Source: Desmonostoc vinosum HA7617-LM4 (GTDB lineage Bacteria > Cyanobacteriota > Cyanobacteriia > Cyanobacteriales > Nostocaceae). Taken from it: a stretch of DNA of 58,365 bases. The notes below the pieces were generated by a model, which was not told the DNA's origin, searched no databases, and saw only the letters and a list, made by a program, of their open reading frames with translations. Where the stretch lies: the NCBI GenBank assembly GCA_019359515.1, contig JAHHHC010000038.1:1-58365 (forward strand). Reading direction: 5' to 3'. This document shows, in pieces, positions 51,502 to 58,365 of this stretch (the stretch's first letter is position 1; each line of letters opens with the position of its first letter). Both the position numbers and the translations under genes were made by a program.

Positions 51502-53997
51502 TTATCTAGAAATCGCTGCACAGGTTAATGCTTGTTGTACATTCGCAATAGATTGAGCAGCAGCAATTAACTCAATTTTGCCCTCAGCATTACGATGCCA
51601 AGACGTAGCTTGAACCAGAGTTTCTAGCGATGGTGGAATTTGTGCCGTGACTTCGCCAGTTTTGCGGAATACAGAAATGTCGCGGATATCAGACCAAGTG
51701 CGATCGCTCATCACTTGTTGATTGGGATTGTGTGGAACACCACCCCGTCCTGTTGCCACAAAACTACTGCCGTTTGTACTAGAACATCCTGTAGCAATTT
51801 GTTGTGAGGAATCGACTAAGTTTACAGGTAATTCAACTAAGCCAGAACTGGGGTCAACTCCAAAATTGTTAATATCAACTGTACCGTTAACACCAAATTC
51901 AGAACTAGCTGTAATGTCATTTTCAGGAGTGAGGCGATCGCGATACTTCAATCCAAAAATGCCTTGCGTGGTAATGTTAATATTGCCACCGCGACCTGCG
52001 ATCGCATTAGCAATGATATCGCCGTTTTCAAAGCCGACAATCACGGGTGCATTGATGGTGACATTGCCGCCATTCCCATTACTGCTTGCAGTGGCTGTAA
52101 TCGAACTGTTGTGTCGCAAAATCAAGCTGTTGGCTTTCACATTAAGATTGCCACCTTCCCCCGCTTGGGTGGATGCGGTGATGCGTCCTTGGCGATCCAA
52201 TCGAATGGTATTAGCATTCACCACTAAGTTACCGGCATTTCCCGTTCCATCGTTTCTGACGCCGACCACCCCACCATCAAGAATATTGAGTTGCGATGTC
52301 GTCACGGTAAGGTTGCCCGATGCTCCACTGGGAACAGGAGGGAGATTATACAGCCGTCGGAAAGCTTCATCGAAAATGATCACCGATGCATCAATCGAAC
52401 TATAGTCTAGGAGACCGTTCCCTTTTCCTTGTACCGTAATGGATTCAGAGGCATTCACGGTCAGATTGCCCCCATTGCCCTGCGCGGAAGCCGATGACGA
52501 GATGCGCCCACCCGCTTGGATATTGATGCGTTGAGCATTTACCAAGACTTGTCCCGCATTGCCAGTAACAACGCTAGCGGAAGCGATACCGCTGCGCTGG
52601 ACTAATGTAGGTTCGGTGCCTTTGATCAACAACGTTCGATCAACGTTCGCCGTCACATTCCCAGCTTCTCCAGTGCTGAAGGCAAGTGCTACGACACCAC
52701 CTCCATCCAGCAGTGTCATGTCTCTCGATGTGAGGGTAATCGCACCGCTTGCGCCTACGCCAAAAGAACGGGTTGTAATGGTGCTGTTCCGTCGGGTGAG
52801 AGGTGTAAACCCAACGACTGCCAGCGACTCCGTAGCGTTGATCTGTACGGCACTGCTGTCACCCGTTCCATAGTTCTGGGCGCGAATTTCCCCGCCTTGC
52901 TGCAAGCTGAGTCGGCGCGTGTCAATCTTAATGCTGCCACCGCCAAGCCTCCCTAACTGATTGGTGCGTAACCCACTCGCTATGATTTCATTGGGTGTGC
53001 TGCCCTGAATGTTCACGGTATCAGTAGCTCGAACTTGAATTCCACCACCCGGCAGGAGACCAAAGCTTTGGATCAACGCTGTTGAGCCATCTGTCAAGCC
53101 TACATTTGCTCCCTGCACTTGGATGCGTCCACCGCCAATGCCACTGGCATTCAGCATCGACTGTTGCGCTAGTTGAATATCTCGAAAGCTGGAGACACCG
53201 CTATAGTCGAAATCCCAGCCTTGGGCGCTGGCTGTCAGACCGATCTGTCCATTGGCGACAGCAGCGATCACCACTTGCCCATGCGTCGCTGTCAGGGTAC
53301 CGCCTGTGAAACCTAGGTTGCCGCCAATTAAAGCCAGCGTTTGCCCAGGTTGCACTTGTAACCCCGTGGGAGTTGCACTAGGGGTCGCAGGGAAATTAGG
53401 ATTGGCGGTAGTAAGTCGGTGTCCGTTGCCTTGTACGGTAATGGGGGCAGGATTGCTGCCCATTTGCAAGCCAATCGGCACGCTAATCGTCAACAACGAC
53501 GGACTGGTCGGATTCACCGCACTAAACTCCATACCATCGGCAAACTTGATGCTATTTGCCGTCGTTCCCACAAATGAGCCGCCAATATTCAAACTAGCAT
53601 TTTTACCAAACACAATTCCCGCCGGATTCATCAAAAATAAACTTACCGGATTATTACTATTAAGAGTTTGAATTAATCCTTGAATATTGGAAACATTTCC
53701 ACCTGTAACTCGACTAAATATAGTAGTAATATTTGGCGTATTAACTAAATTAAAGGTTGCTGACCCACCTGTTGGCACAGATAATTCACGGAAACTATGA
53801 AATAAATTGCTACTTTTTTCAATACCGTTGAGAATCGTGAAATTATTCCCGCTTTGGTTGACAATGGTATTGGTAGTGCCATCAGATGTGACTTGAGCCA
53901 TTGCTGGCAACAGCATTCCCGAAGTTAATAGCACATTTGTTAATATAAATAGAAAAGCATTAAGTTGAAGGCTTGTAACTTTGCGAATCGCTTTCAT
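51502..53997 (-). CDS. TpsA exoprotein (filamentous hemagglutinin-type, two-partner secretion)
   Basis: 831 aa from ATG at 53997; the upstream TTG extension is unlikely. The signal peptide ends near PAMAQ. The secretion domain reads QVTSDGTTNTIVNQSGNNFT, LFHSFRELSVPTGGSATFNL, then IFSRVTGGNVSNIQGLIQT and NPAGIVFGKNASLNIGGSFV. A long right-handed beta-helix follows with repeating GGN/GNAGNL turns and N-A-x-x-I strands (about 290-720). The end carries MSDRTWSDIRD and VQATSWHRNAEGKIELIAA. Probably exported by the TpsB at 38044 and used in adhesion or contact-dependent interaction; no toxin domain is visible. Confidence 0.87.
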   Translation of the reverse strand: MKAIRKVTSLQLNAFLFILTNVLLTSGMLLPAMAQVTSDGTTNTIVNQSGNNFTILNGIEKSSNLFHSFRELSVPTGGSATFNLVNTPNITTIFSRVTGGNVSNIQGLIQTLNSNNPVSLFLMNPAGIVFGKNASLNIGGSFVGTTANSIKFADGMEFSAVNPTSPSLLTISVPIGLQMGSNPAPITVQGNGHRLTTANPNFPATPSATPTGLQVQPGQTLALIGGNLGFTGGTLTATHGQVVIAAVANGQIGLTASAQGWDFDYSGVSSFRDIQLAQQSMLNASGIGGGRIQVQGANVGLTDGSTALIQSFGLLPGGGIQVRATDTVNIQGSTPNEIIASGLRTNQLGRLGGGSIKIDTRRLSLQQGGEIRAQNYGTGDSSAVQINATESLAVVGFTPLTRRNSTITTRSFGVGASGAITLTSRDMTLLDGGGVVALAFSTGEAGNVTANVDRTLLIKGTEPTLVQRSGIASASVVTGNAGQVLVNAQRINIQAGGRISSSASAQGNGGNLTVNASESITVQGKGNGLLDYSSIDASVIIFDEAFRRLYNLPPVPSGASGNLTVTTSQLNILDGGVVGVRNDGTGNAGNLVVNANTIRLDRQGRITASTQAGEGGNLNVKANSLILRHNSSITATASSNGNGGNVTINAPVIVGFENGDIIANAIAGRGGNINITTQGIFGLKYRDRLTPENDITASSEFGVNGTVDINNFGVDPSSGLVELPVNLVDSSQQIATGCSSTNGSSFVATGRGGVPHNPNQQVMSDRTWSDIRDISVFRKTGEVTAQIPPSLETLVQATSWHRNAEGKIELIAAAQSIANVQQALTCAAISR

Positions 53998-54143
53998 ACC
54001 AGAAATTATTCCCCGACGTTCTGGTATCAGGGTTCCCAAAATTGTGGTCTAGCTAACACTCATTGGCTGAAATCAAAATAATTAGCAGCTATCAGCATAT
54101 TAATATTATCGAGATTTTCATGGAGTTTAGATATAAAAAAGCT

Positions 54144-54761
54144 CTACAAAGCACCATTAAAAATCTGCTCAACAGTTAGTTTTAAATCTGGAAAAGTAGG
54201 GGATATAATAAGTTCCGAATTTCTAAATTGCGCGACTTGATATTCTTCATCAACTAGATGATAAATAGAAATAGTTGGTTGTTTAGGATTACCAATGAAT
54301 TTTCTGGCTCCCAAAGCTGCATAATCAATAATCCAATATTCGGGAATCTTCATTGCTTCATAATTCCCTAATTTAGTGTAATAATCGTCTTCCCAGTTTG
54401 TACTCACAACCTCGATAATTAAAGGAATGGATTTGCTTTGAGTCACGGTAGATTCTTTTTCCCACAATTCCTCATTGTGTAAATTAGCATCGTTGATTAA
54501 AACCACATCCGGCGAATAACCAGATGATTTTCTTGGTGGTTTTACTAATGCTGTTTTAGGGATAAAATATGGCAATTGCAAGCGTTTATATTCAACGGTA
54601 ATTTCTCCTGCTAAAAATCCCGTAACTTTTTCATGTTTTCCACTCGGCTGAGACATTTCAACAATTATCCCATCGTGTAACTCGTAACGCTTCCCAGCGT
54701 TTTCTGGCAGCCATTCGATAAATTCTTCAAAAGTAAATAGTTGGGTTAAAGCTTGAGCCAT
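54144..54761 (-). CDS. Uma2 family (DUF820) putative endonuclease
   Basis: 205 aa. KRYELHDGIIVEMSQPSGKH, YSPDVVLIND, PLIIEVVSTNWEDDYYTKLG and MKIPEYWIIDYAAL carry the conserved Asp, Glu and Lys of the Uma2/PD-(D/E)xK fold. It is complete and unrelated in detail to the Uma2 at 28268. It lies just downstream of an old TpsA 3' remnant and upstream of the intact TpsA, a typical free-standing copy. Confidence 0.85.
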   Translation of the reverse strand: MAQALTQLFTFEEFIEWLPENAGKRYELHDGIIVEMSQPSGKHEKVTGFLAGEITVEYKRLQLPYFIPKTALVKPPRKSSGYSPDVVLINDANLHNEELWEKESTVTQSKSIPLIIEVVSTNWEDDYYTKLGNYEAMKIPEYWIIDYAALGARKFIGNPKQPTISIYHLVDEEYQVAQFRNSELIISPTFPDLKLTVEQIFNGAL

Positions 54762-54807
54762 ATCAAAACCTCCGCTTTGACTTTACCATTTTCAACATCG
54801 GGACTGA

Positions 54808-55078
54808 TTAGTTTGGTATCGCAGCACAGCTTAAAAATGGTTGTAAATAGGCTGGTTGAGCCGCAATTAATTCAATTTTGCCCTAAGCATTGCGATGCCA
54901 GGAAGTTGCTTGGACAAAGATTTCTGACGATAGGGGTATTTGTGCTTGTACCTGCTGTGTTTTTCGGTATGCAGATAAATCTCGCAGATCAGACCAAGTG
55001 CGATCGCTCATCACTTCCTGCATTGGATTTTGCGAAACACCACCTCTTCCCGTTACCACAAATCGACTGCCTTCTAAC
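54808..55078 (-). pseudogene. TpsA C-terminal remnant
   Basis: The minus strand reads GSRFVVTGRGGVSQNP, EVMSDRTWSDLRDL, VQATSWHRNA, an in-frame stop, then GKIELIAAQPAYLQ and CAAIPN, stop. It matches the C-terminus of the intact TpsA at 51502. A third, mostly lost TpsA gene once stood here. Confidence 0.7.
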
Positions 55079-55217
55079 TATCCTACTTTAAGAGCGTTAT
55101 CATTACTTTTCTTAGGTAAAAGTTTGCACAAGTACTAAAAATTGGAGTTGCGGTATCTTGTAGCTGACCGCTCCTCCACAAAGCTATTTAGAATAATTGC
55201 ACAGAAAGGGTTGCAGG

Positions 55218-55382
55218 ATGACAGACCCACAAGTATTACAGACAGCAATCAACGGAGCAAGCAACGCACATACAGGGTTGCATCAAGCCATTCATGAGCT
55301 ACGACATGGGTCGGTAACTGAGGCGAAGCAGATATTGGCGAGGCAGATTGCGATACTGGCGAATGTGTTGATGCTTTTGTAG
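55218..55382 (+). CDS. Small hypothetical protein 'gene B'
   Basis: 54 aa, MTDPQVLQTAINGASNAHTG then HQAIHELRHGSVTEAKQILA and a hydrophobic end (IAILANVLMLL). ATG at 55218 has GCAGG just upstream. The first 48 bases differ at only three positions from the start of queD at 13666, and its 3' half recurs at 34311-34335 and 36305-36432. Helical, His-containing, unknown function; a small plasmid-specific protein. Confidence 0.55.
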   Translation: MTDPQVLQTAINGASNAHTGLHQAIHELRHGSVTEAKQILARQIAILANVLMLL

Positions 55383-55546
55383 GGCTACAGGTGTAGCAGG
55401 GAATTTTGAGAGGAGCGTGTGTTCAGTTTGCCCTCGTGTTGTTGTAAGAGTTTAAAGAAATATAAATACAGTATTAAGTTAAACCCTTGTAAATTGGCAT
55501 AAGTATTATTTTTTTTGATTATCTTTGTTCACAAGGAGAAAAATGA

Positions 55547-55822
55547 ATGCGACTGAAAATAACGAAAGCAGTTAAGAGTTGTATCAAATACATCCCTAGT
55601 GCAACTATAAGCACATTAAGTCTACTATCCATTACTTCTGCATTAGTTGTCTCACAAATAACAAGTCTATTATCAGCAAATGGACAAAGCACAACTCAAA
55701 AATTATACCAGCTACATAATGATGGTTGGATTTATAAATACGTCGGAAGCCCAGGATGGCTAAGACTAGACAACAACCCGAAAACTAAAGATATTGTTTC
55801 GTCCTGCGACTTCGCTCGGTAA
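55547..55822 (+). CDS. Secreted protein with one tectonin/lectin-like repeat, truncated
   Basis: 91 aa. A hydrophobic segment (TISTLSLLSITSALVV) follows a basic N-terminus, then LYQLHNDGWIYKYVGSPGW and LRLDNNPKTKDIV, one unit of the LYQLHNDG...W-x-x-LDNN repeats that build beta-propeller lectin-like proteins in cyanobacteria. The frame ends after one unit, but bases 55830-55880 encode a decayed second unit (RLDNDSKTIAIVAAEL). The gene is probably the 5' stub of a larger exported protein. Confidence 0.5.
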   Translation: MRLKITKAVKSCIKYIPSATISTLSLLSITSALVVSQITSLLSANGQSTTQKLYQLHNDGWIYKYVGSPGWLRLDNNPKTKDIVSSCDFAR

Positions 55823-56157
55823 TAGAAGTCAAGACTAGACAATGACTCGAAAACTATAGCTATTGTTGCTGCTGAACTTTAGAAATGTTTTAAAAGTAGG
55901 GAGCTATGTAATACCATATTCAAAATTCAAATTAAGAAAGCAAGATTTTACAAGGGTTTGTGAGTTTTGATCTGTTGCTGAATTTTGGAGAATCGGTATT
56001 AGAGATGTCTTTGTTGGTTTGCGATGCCTGCGGCAGACGAAGCCATCGCCTGTGTGAGTGCTATTCATTCAAGCGATTGTTTTTACTTATTAGGAGATCC
56101 TTGTGATTTGACAGAGGGGTTTTGATTCTTGTGATTTTACCCCCCGCGTGACCAAAT

Positions 56158-56606
56158 TTTGAACCATAGCCTGACCAAAGGTTAACGGAATTTCAAGGTT
56201 AAGAGCTAATTCACCACCTCATGCTATGAATCAAATCATGTCCGTGTGTTTTTAATATGAACCATAATGTCACCAAAAGTTTTATTTATGCATTTTGTAA
56301 AAAAACCAGATTGTGACACATGAATGAGAGCTAAAATTTGCAACATTCGGTCACAATATGATTCAAAACGCCAACAATATAGTTCAAAAACAGTTTTAGC
56401 CACAAATTAAGTGATCAAGCGATCGCATTTGGACTCAGTTTTAAAAGCTCTGTTCGCTGCATTGCATACAAATGAACCACAAAAGCCCTATTGCTTGCTG
56501 TACTTAAATTTTGAGGTTTTTCAACTCCATTTATAGCTTTGAACTATATGTTGTCCTATGGGGTTATGAAGTATATCGTGATCGTTTGGTCAAGACATGG
56601 TTCAAA
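56158..56606. other. Iteron-like array of seven 22-bp sites
   Basis: Sites close to TTTGAACCATAGCCTGACCA plus AA occur at 56158-56179 (+), 56225-56246 (+), 56256-56277 (+), 56346-56367 (-), 56367-56388 (-), 56538-56559 (+) and 56585-56606 (-). The best conserved parts are TTTGAACCAT and TGACCAAA. There is no confident gene from 55823 to 56563. Such an array suggests a replication or partition site, or binding sites of a plasmid protein. It is not a CRISPR: the spacing is irregular and the sites lie in both orientations. Confidence 0.5.
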
Positions 56607-56773
56607 TCACAATTCTCCTCTAGTTGCGATTTCAAATGAGTCAGTGCAGTTTGAGCATCACCAATTGTTAAGTCTGGGTGATAGTTAATAGCCTTGAAAT
56701 CAGGATGTCTGTCAATCTCGCTGAGGATAAATTTTGCAGCAGCAACCAAAGTATGCAGATTGGGATGAGGCAT
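56564..56773 (-). CDS. Small hypothetical protein, second copy
   Basis: 69 aa, with the first about 44 residues identical to the gene at 11836-12033 (MPHPNLHTLVAAAKFILSEI and on). The tail differs and its last codons run across the last iteron-like site (HVLTKRSRYTS), so the 3' end may be a chance read-through. The upstream AGGAGTA ribosome-binding site is conserved in both copies. Confidence 0.6.
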   Translation of the reverse strand: MPHPNLHTLVAAAKFILSEIDRHPDFKAINYHPDLTIGDAQTALTHLKSQLEENCDLNHVLTKRSRYTS

Positions 56774-56845
56774 TTTTCATTACTCCTAATTCTTATGTTT
56801 AATTCAACAATCTTCAGCAATCTTTAAGAGAAATCCACGCCAAAA

Positions 56846-56949
56846 CAATTCGCAAGTCGCAATTCGCAATTAAATTAGTGGGGGCTTGTACCCTGAATGA
56901 ACCAATTGACAATTACGTCCGCAATTGCGAACTGCGAACTGCGAATTGG
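56846..56949. repeat. Small dispersed palindromic repeat
   Basis: Ends CAATTCGCAAGTCGCAATTC and TGCGAACTGCGAATTGG, inner GTCCGCAATTGCGAAC. It is inserted between two small genes in this copy of the locus and is absent from the same position at 12.1 kb. Confidence 0.7.
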
Positions 56950-57076
56950 TAAGGTACTGAATAATTGAATTAGTGAACTGAACACGGTGCAGAGGTGCTT
57001 TCCCCCCGCTTTTATGCAGAGAGCGTAGTAATTTAGAGGCTGTTATTTCTACGTAGTTATCAACAGTTTTAGTCAT
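56870..57076 (-). pseudogene. Small hypothetical gene, copy 2, 3' end replaced by repeat
   Basis: 68 aa, MTKTVDNYVEITASKLLRSL then HKSGGKAPLHRVQFTNSII. From QYLTNSQFAVRNCG on, the residues come from the palindromic repeat. The intact counterpart at 12064-12220 shows the original end. The ATG overlaps the preceding gene's stop region (GATGACTAA), so the genes were coupled. Confidence 0.5.
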
Positions 57077-57497
57077 CTACCCTGCCCCCTGTTACGGCTG
57101 CTAACTGTTGCTTGAGAGCATCTATTTGTTGAGTATGTTCGTCAATTTCAGCGATTATTTGCGCTCGTAATTCTGCAAGAGATAGCGTTTGAATTTGGTC
57201 ATCAAAATAATGCCTAATCTCCTCACAATCGTCATGATGCATGACAGCATAACGCCAACCTTGACCGTATTGATAAGCTAATTGGCTGTTGGTGAGGTAG
57301 TACTCCATGCCAACGATAACGCCCTGTTGTGTGCGCTGACTAAAGCTAAAGCGAGGATAGTCCCAGTTATTGGGAATGGATATTGTGGGTTGGTGCGATT
57401 CGTTGTTTAGTGAATCACGGTAATCAGTCCGTACATAACTAAGCCAGCCTGACAGCAGATCACTGTCATTAAGGGCTGAACTCTCGGTCGGATGCAA
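57069..57497 (-). CDS. Hypothetical protein, 5' end cut by group II intron
   Basis: 142 aa. The only upstream start is a TTG at 57497, immediately next to intron-like sequence, so the true 5' end is probably lost or lies beyond the intron. Content: ISIPNNWDYPRFSFSQRTQQ, GVIVGMEYYLTNSQLAYQYG, and a coiled C-terminal part (LRAQIIAEIDEHTQQIDALK). Family unknown. Its stop overlaps the small gene at 56870-57076. Confidence 0.45.
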   Translation of the reverse strand: MHPTESSALNDSDLLSGWLSYVRTDYRDSLNNESHQPTISIPNNWDYPRFSFSQRTQQGVIVGMEYYLTNSQLAYQYGQGWRYAVMHHDDCEEIRHYFDDQIQTLSLAELRAQIIAEIDEHTQQIDALKQQLAAVTGGRVDD

Positions 57498-58365
57498 GTG
57501 TAAGTCTTGCCATTCAGACTCAGAATTGACTCCTTATCTGCCCACACCGAACAAGCTCGGTTCTTGTAGAGTGAAGCTGGGAACAGGGCGTAATCAGACG
57601 ACCGTTGCGGGTTGACACTGGCGCTAACAGGGAGTTCCTATGGTGAAATCGGGTCTAGAAAAGCAACTTACAATAAAACAGGGCGTAACAAAAAAAATCC
57701 CTGATTTCACTGGAGAATTAATTCCCGCCGTTCTTCAACCTAGAAACGGTAAGAGTCCTGGGAATCTAGTAGTTGAAGTGACCACACCTAAAGGAACAAT
57801 CAATCTCTCCGAGGGAACGAATAAAAACGAATTGTGGGTCTAGGGGCAGTCGAACCCCAAGTAGGCTAGACGAGAAGCGGAATCCCCACAATTCGGGTAG
57901 GACAGACCGTAATTGGTCTGAGGTGTTCAGAAAATACAAACTCTAGAAGAGAAAATGATTAGACACAGTTATAAAACTAGTGAATCTTGGAAAGCCCTAC
58001 CGTGGAAGAAATTCCGCCGAAATCTTTTCCGCCTTCAAAAGCGCGTATTTAAAGCTGTTCAAGTTGGAGACAAGCGAAAGGCTAGGTCACTCCAAAAGCT
58101 CATTCTCAAATCCACCTCGGCTCGATTTCTTGCAATAAGACAAGTATCTCAGCTAAATGCTGGCAGTGCGACCTGAAAAAGGTCAACTAAATTGAGACTC
58201 CGTAGTCTCTCTGGGATTTCTACCCCAGACCCTTATAGCAATACTCCGGACAATTTTAAGTAGAGCCAATCGACAAGAAAGCTATCGATCCATTAGGGTG
58301 CTAATTAGAAGAAACAAGCACCGGAACGATAGCTGTATGGAAATTATACAAAGCCTGGTGGAAAA
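57498..58365 (+). mobile_element. Group II intron, partial
   Basis: About 450 bases of structured, GC-balanced sequence with GAAGCTGGGAACAGGGCG, GGGTTGACACTGGC and CAGGGAGTTCCTATGGTGAA, as seen in the ribozyme part of cyanobacterial group II introns, precede an intron-encoded reverse transcriptase start. The 5' boundary near GTGTAAGTC (57498) is approximate. The RT is cut off after 73 residues. The sequence after it (58180-58365), with a GAGACTCCGTAGTCTC hairpin, does not show a recognisable domain V, so the 3' half is deleted or replaced. Confidence 0.6.
57955..58176 (+). pseudogene. ltrA: Group II intron reverse transcriptase/maturase, N-terminal fragment
   Basis: 73 aa, SESWKALPWKKFRRNLFRLQ, then KRVFKAVQVGDKRKARSLQK and STSARFLAIRQVSQLNAG, the conserved N-terminal RT-0 region of cyanobacterial group II intron proteins (full length about 550-600 aa). 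It stops at SAT where the family continues into the first RT motifs. It cannot be active. Confidence 0.8.

Noticed and set aside
51722-52405. 227-aa plus-strand ORF opposite tpsA
   Set aside because: Antisense shadow of the Gly/Asn/Thr-rich beta-helix repeats; Pro- and Leu-rich without motifs.
56158-56606. Possible CRISPR array
   Set aside because: Sites are degenerate, irregularly spaced and in both orientations, and no cas genes are visible.
57640-57843. 67-aa plus-strand ORF before the intron RT
   Set aside because: It reads through structured intron RNA sequence and resembles no protein; the RNA features explain the bases better.

Overview
The window looks like part of a large plasmid, or a plasmid-like genomic island, from a heterocyst-forming (Nostocales-type) cyanobacterium. 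The evidence is the dense GCGATCGC (HIP1) octamers, a CyRepA1-type plasmid replication gene, DUF1392, Uma2 and CHAT families, Nostoc-style small dispersed palindromes, and many cyanobacterial insertion-sequence remnants.

Layout. (1) 0-13.1 kb is a plasmid backbone with much gene decay. It holds a recombinase remnant, a second CyRepA1 C-terminal remnant, scraps of thioredoxin, DUF938 and ArsR genes, a small DUF6888/DUF6887-like pair, and a CyRepA1 replication gene broken by frameshifts. Upstream on the same strand is a plasmid/phage-like gene set: AlkB-like, DUF1392, a C5 cytosine methyltransferase with an apparent second protein encoded in another frame, a small HTH protein and unknowns. (2) 13.2-26.4 kb starts with an XRE repressor and two likely operators, followed by the main system: QueD, a DUF6884-TGT fusion (DpdA type), a second TGT-like protein, a DGQHR/DndB protein (DpdB-like), a small unknown, a 1652-aa helicase (DpdJ-like), a PLD protein (DpdK-like) and a TPR-like/DUF2325-like protein. 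This is best read as a 7-deazaguanine DNA modification and restriction (Dpd-like) island. (3) 26.4-37.6 kb is a mosaic. One intact 315-aa plasmid gene ('gene A') is followed by four partial copies of its 3' end. Cargo lies between the copies: an Uma2 nuclease, a LysR-linked oxidoreductase/hydrolase operon, a small secreted protein and a GC-rich VOC gene. (4) 38-55 kb is a secretion and signalling module: TpsB, an IS-interrupted TpsA, a hybrid kinase pair (CHASE2 and REC-HK), DUF928, a TPR-CHAT peptidase and an intact TpsA. (5) 55-58.4 kb returns to plasmid sequence: 'gene B', an iteron-like array, a second copy of the 12-kb locus, and a truncated group II intron.

How it fits together. QueD would feed 7-deazaguanine synthesis, the TGT-like proteins would insert the base into DNA, and the helicase, PLD and TPR/DUF2325 proteins would act as the restriction arm. 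Other preQ0 genes (FolE, QueE, QueC) and DpdC are not seen here and would have to be encoded elsewhere. The first 48 bases of queD are almost identical to the start of gene B, and gene A lies just beyond the far end of the island, so the same plasmid genes appear to frame several acquired blocks. Annotation comes from reading the sequence only; family names are by recognition, not database search.
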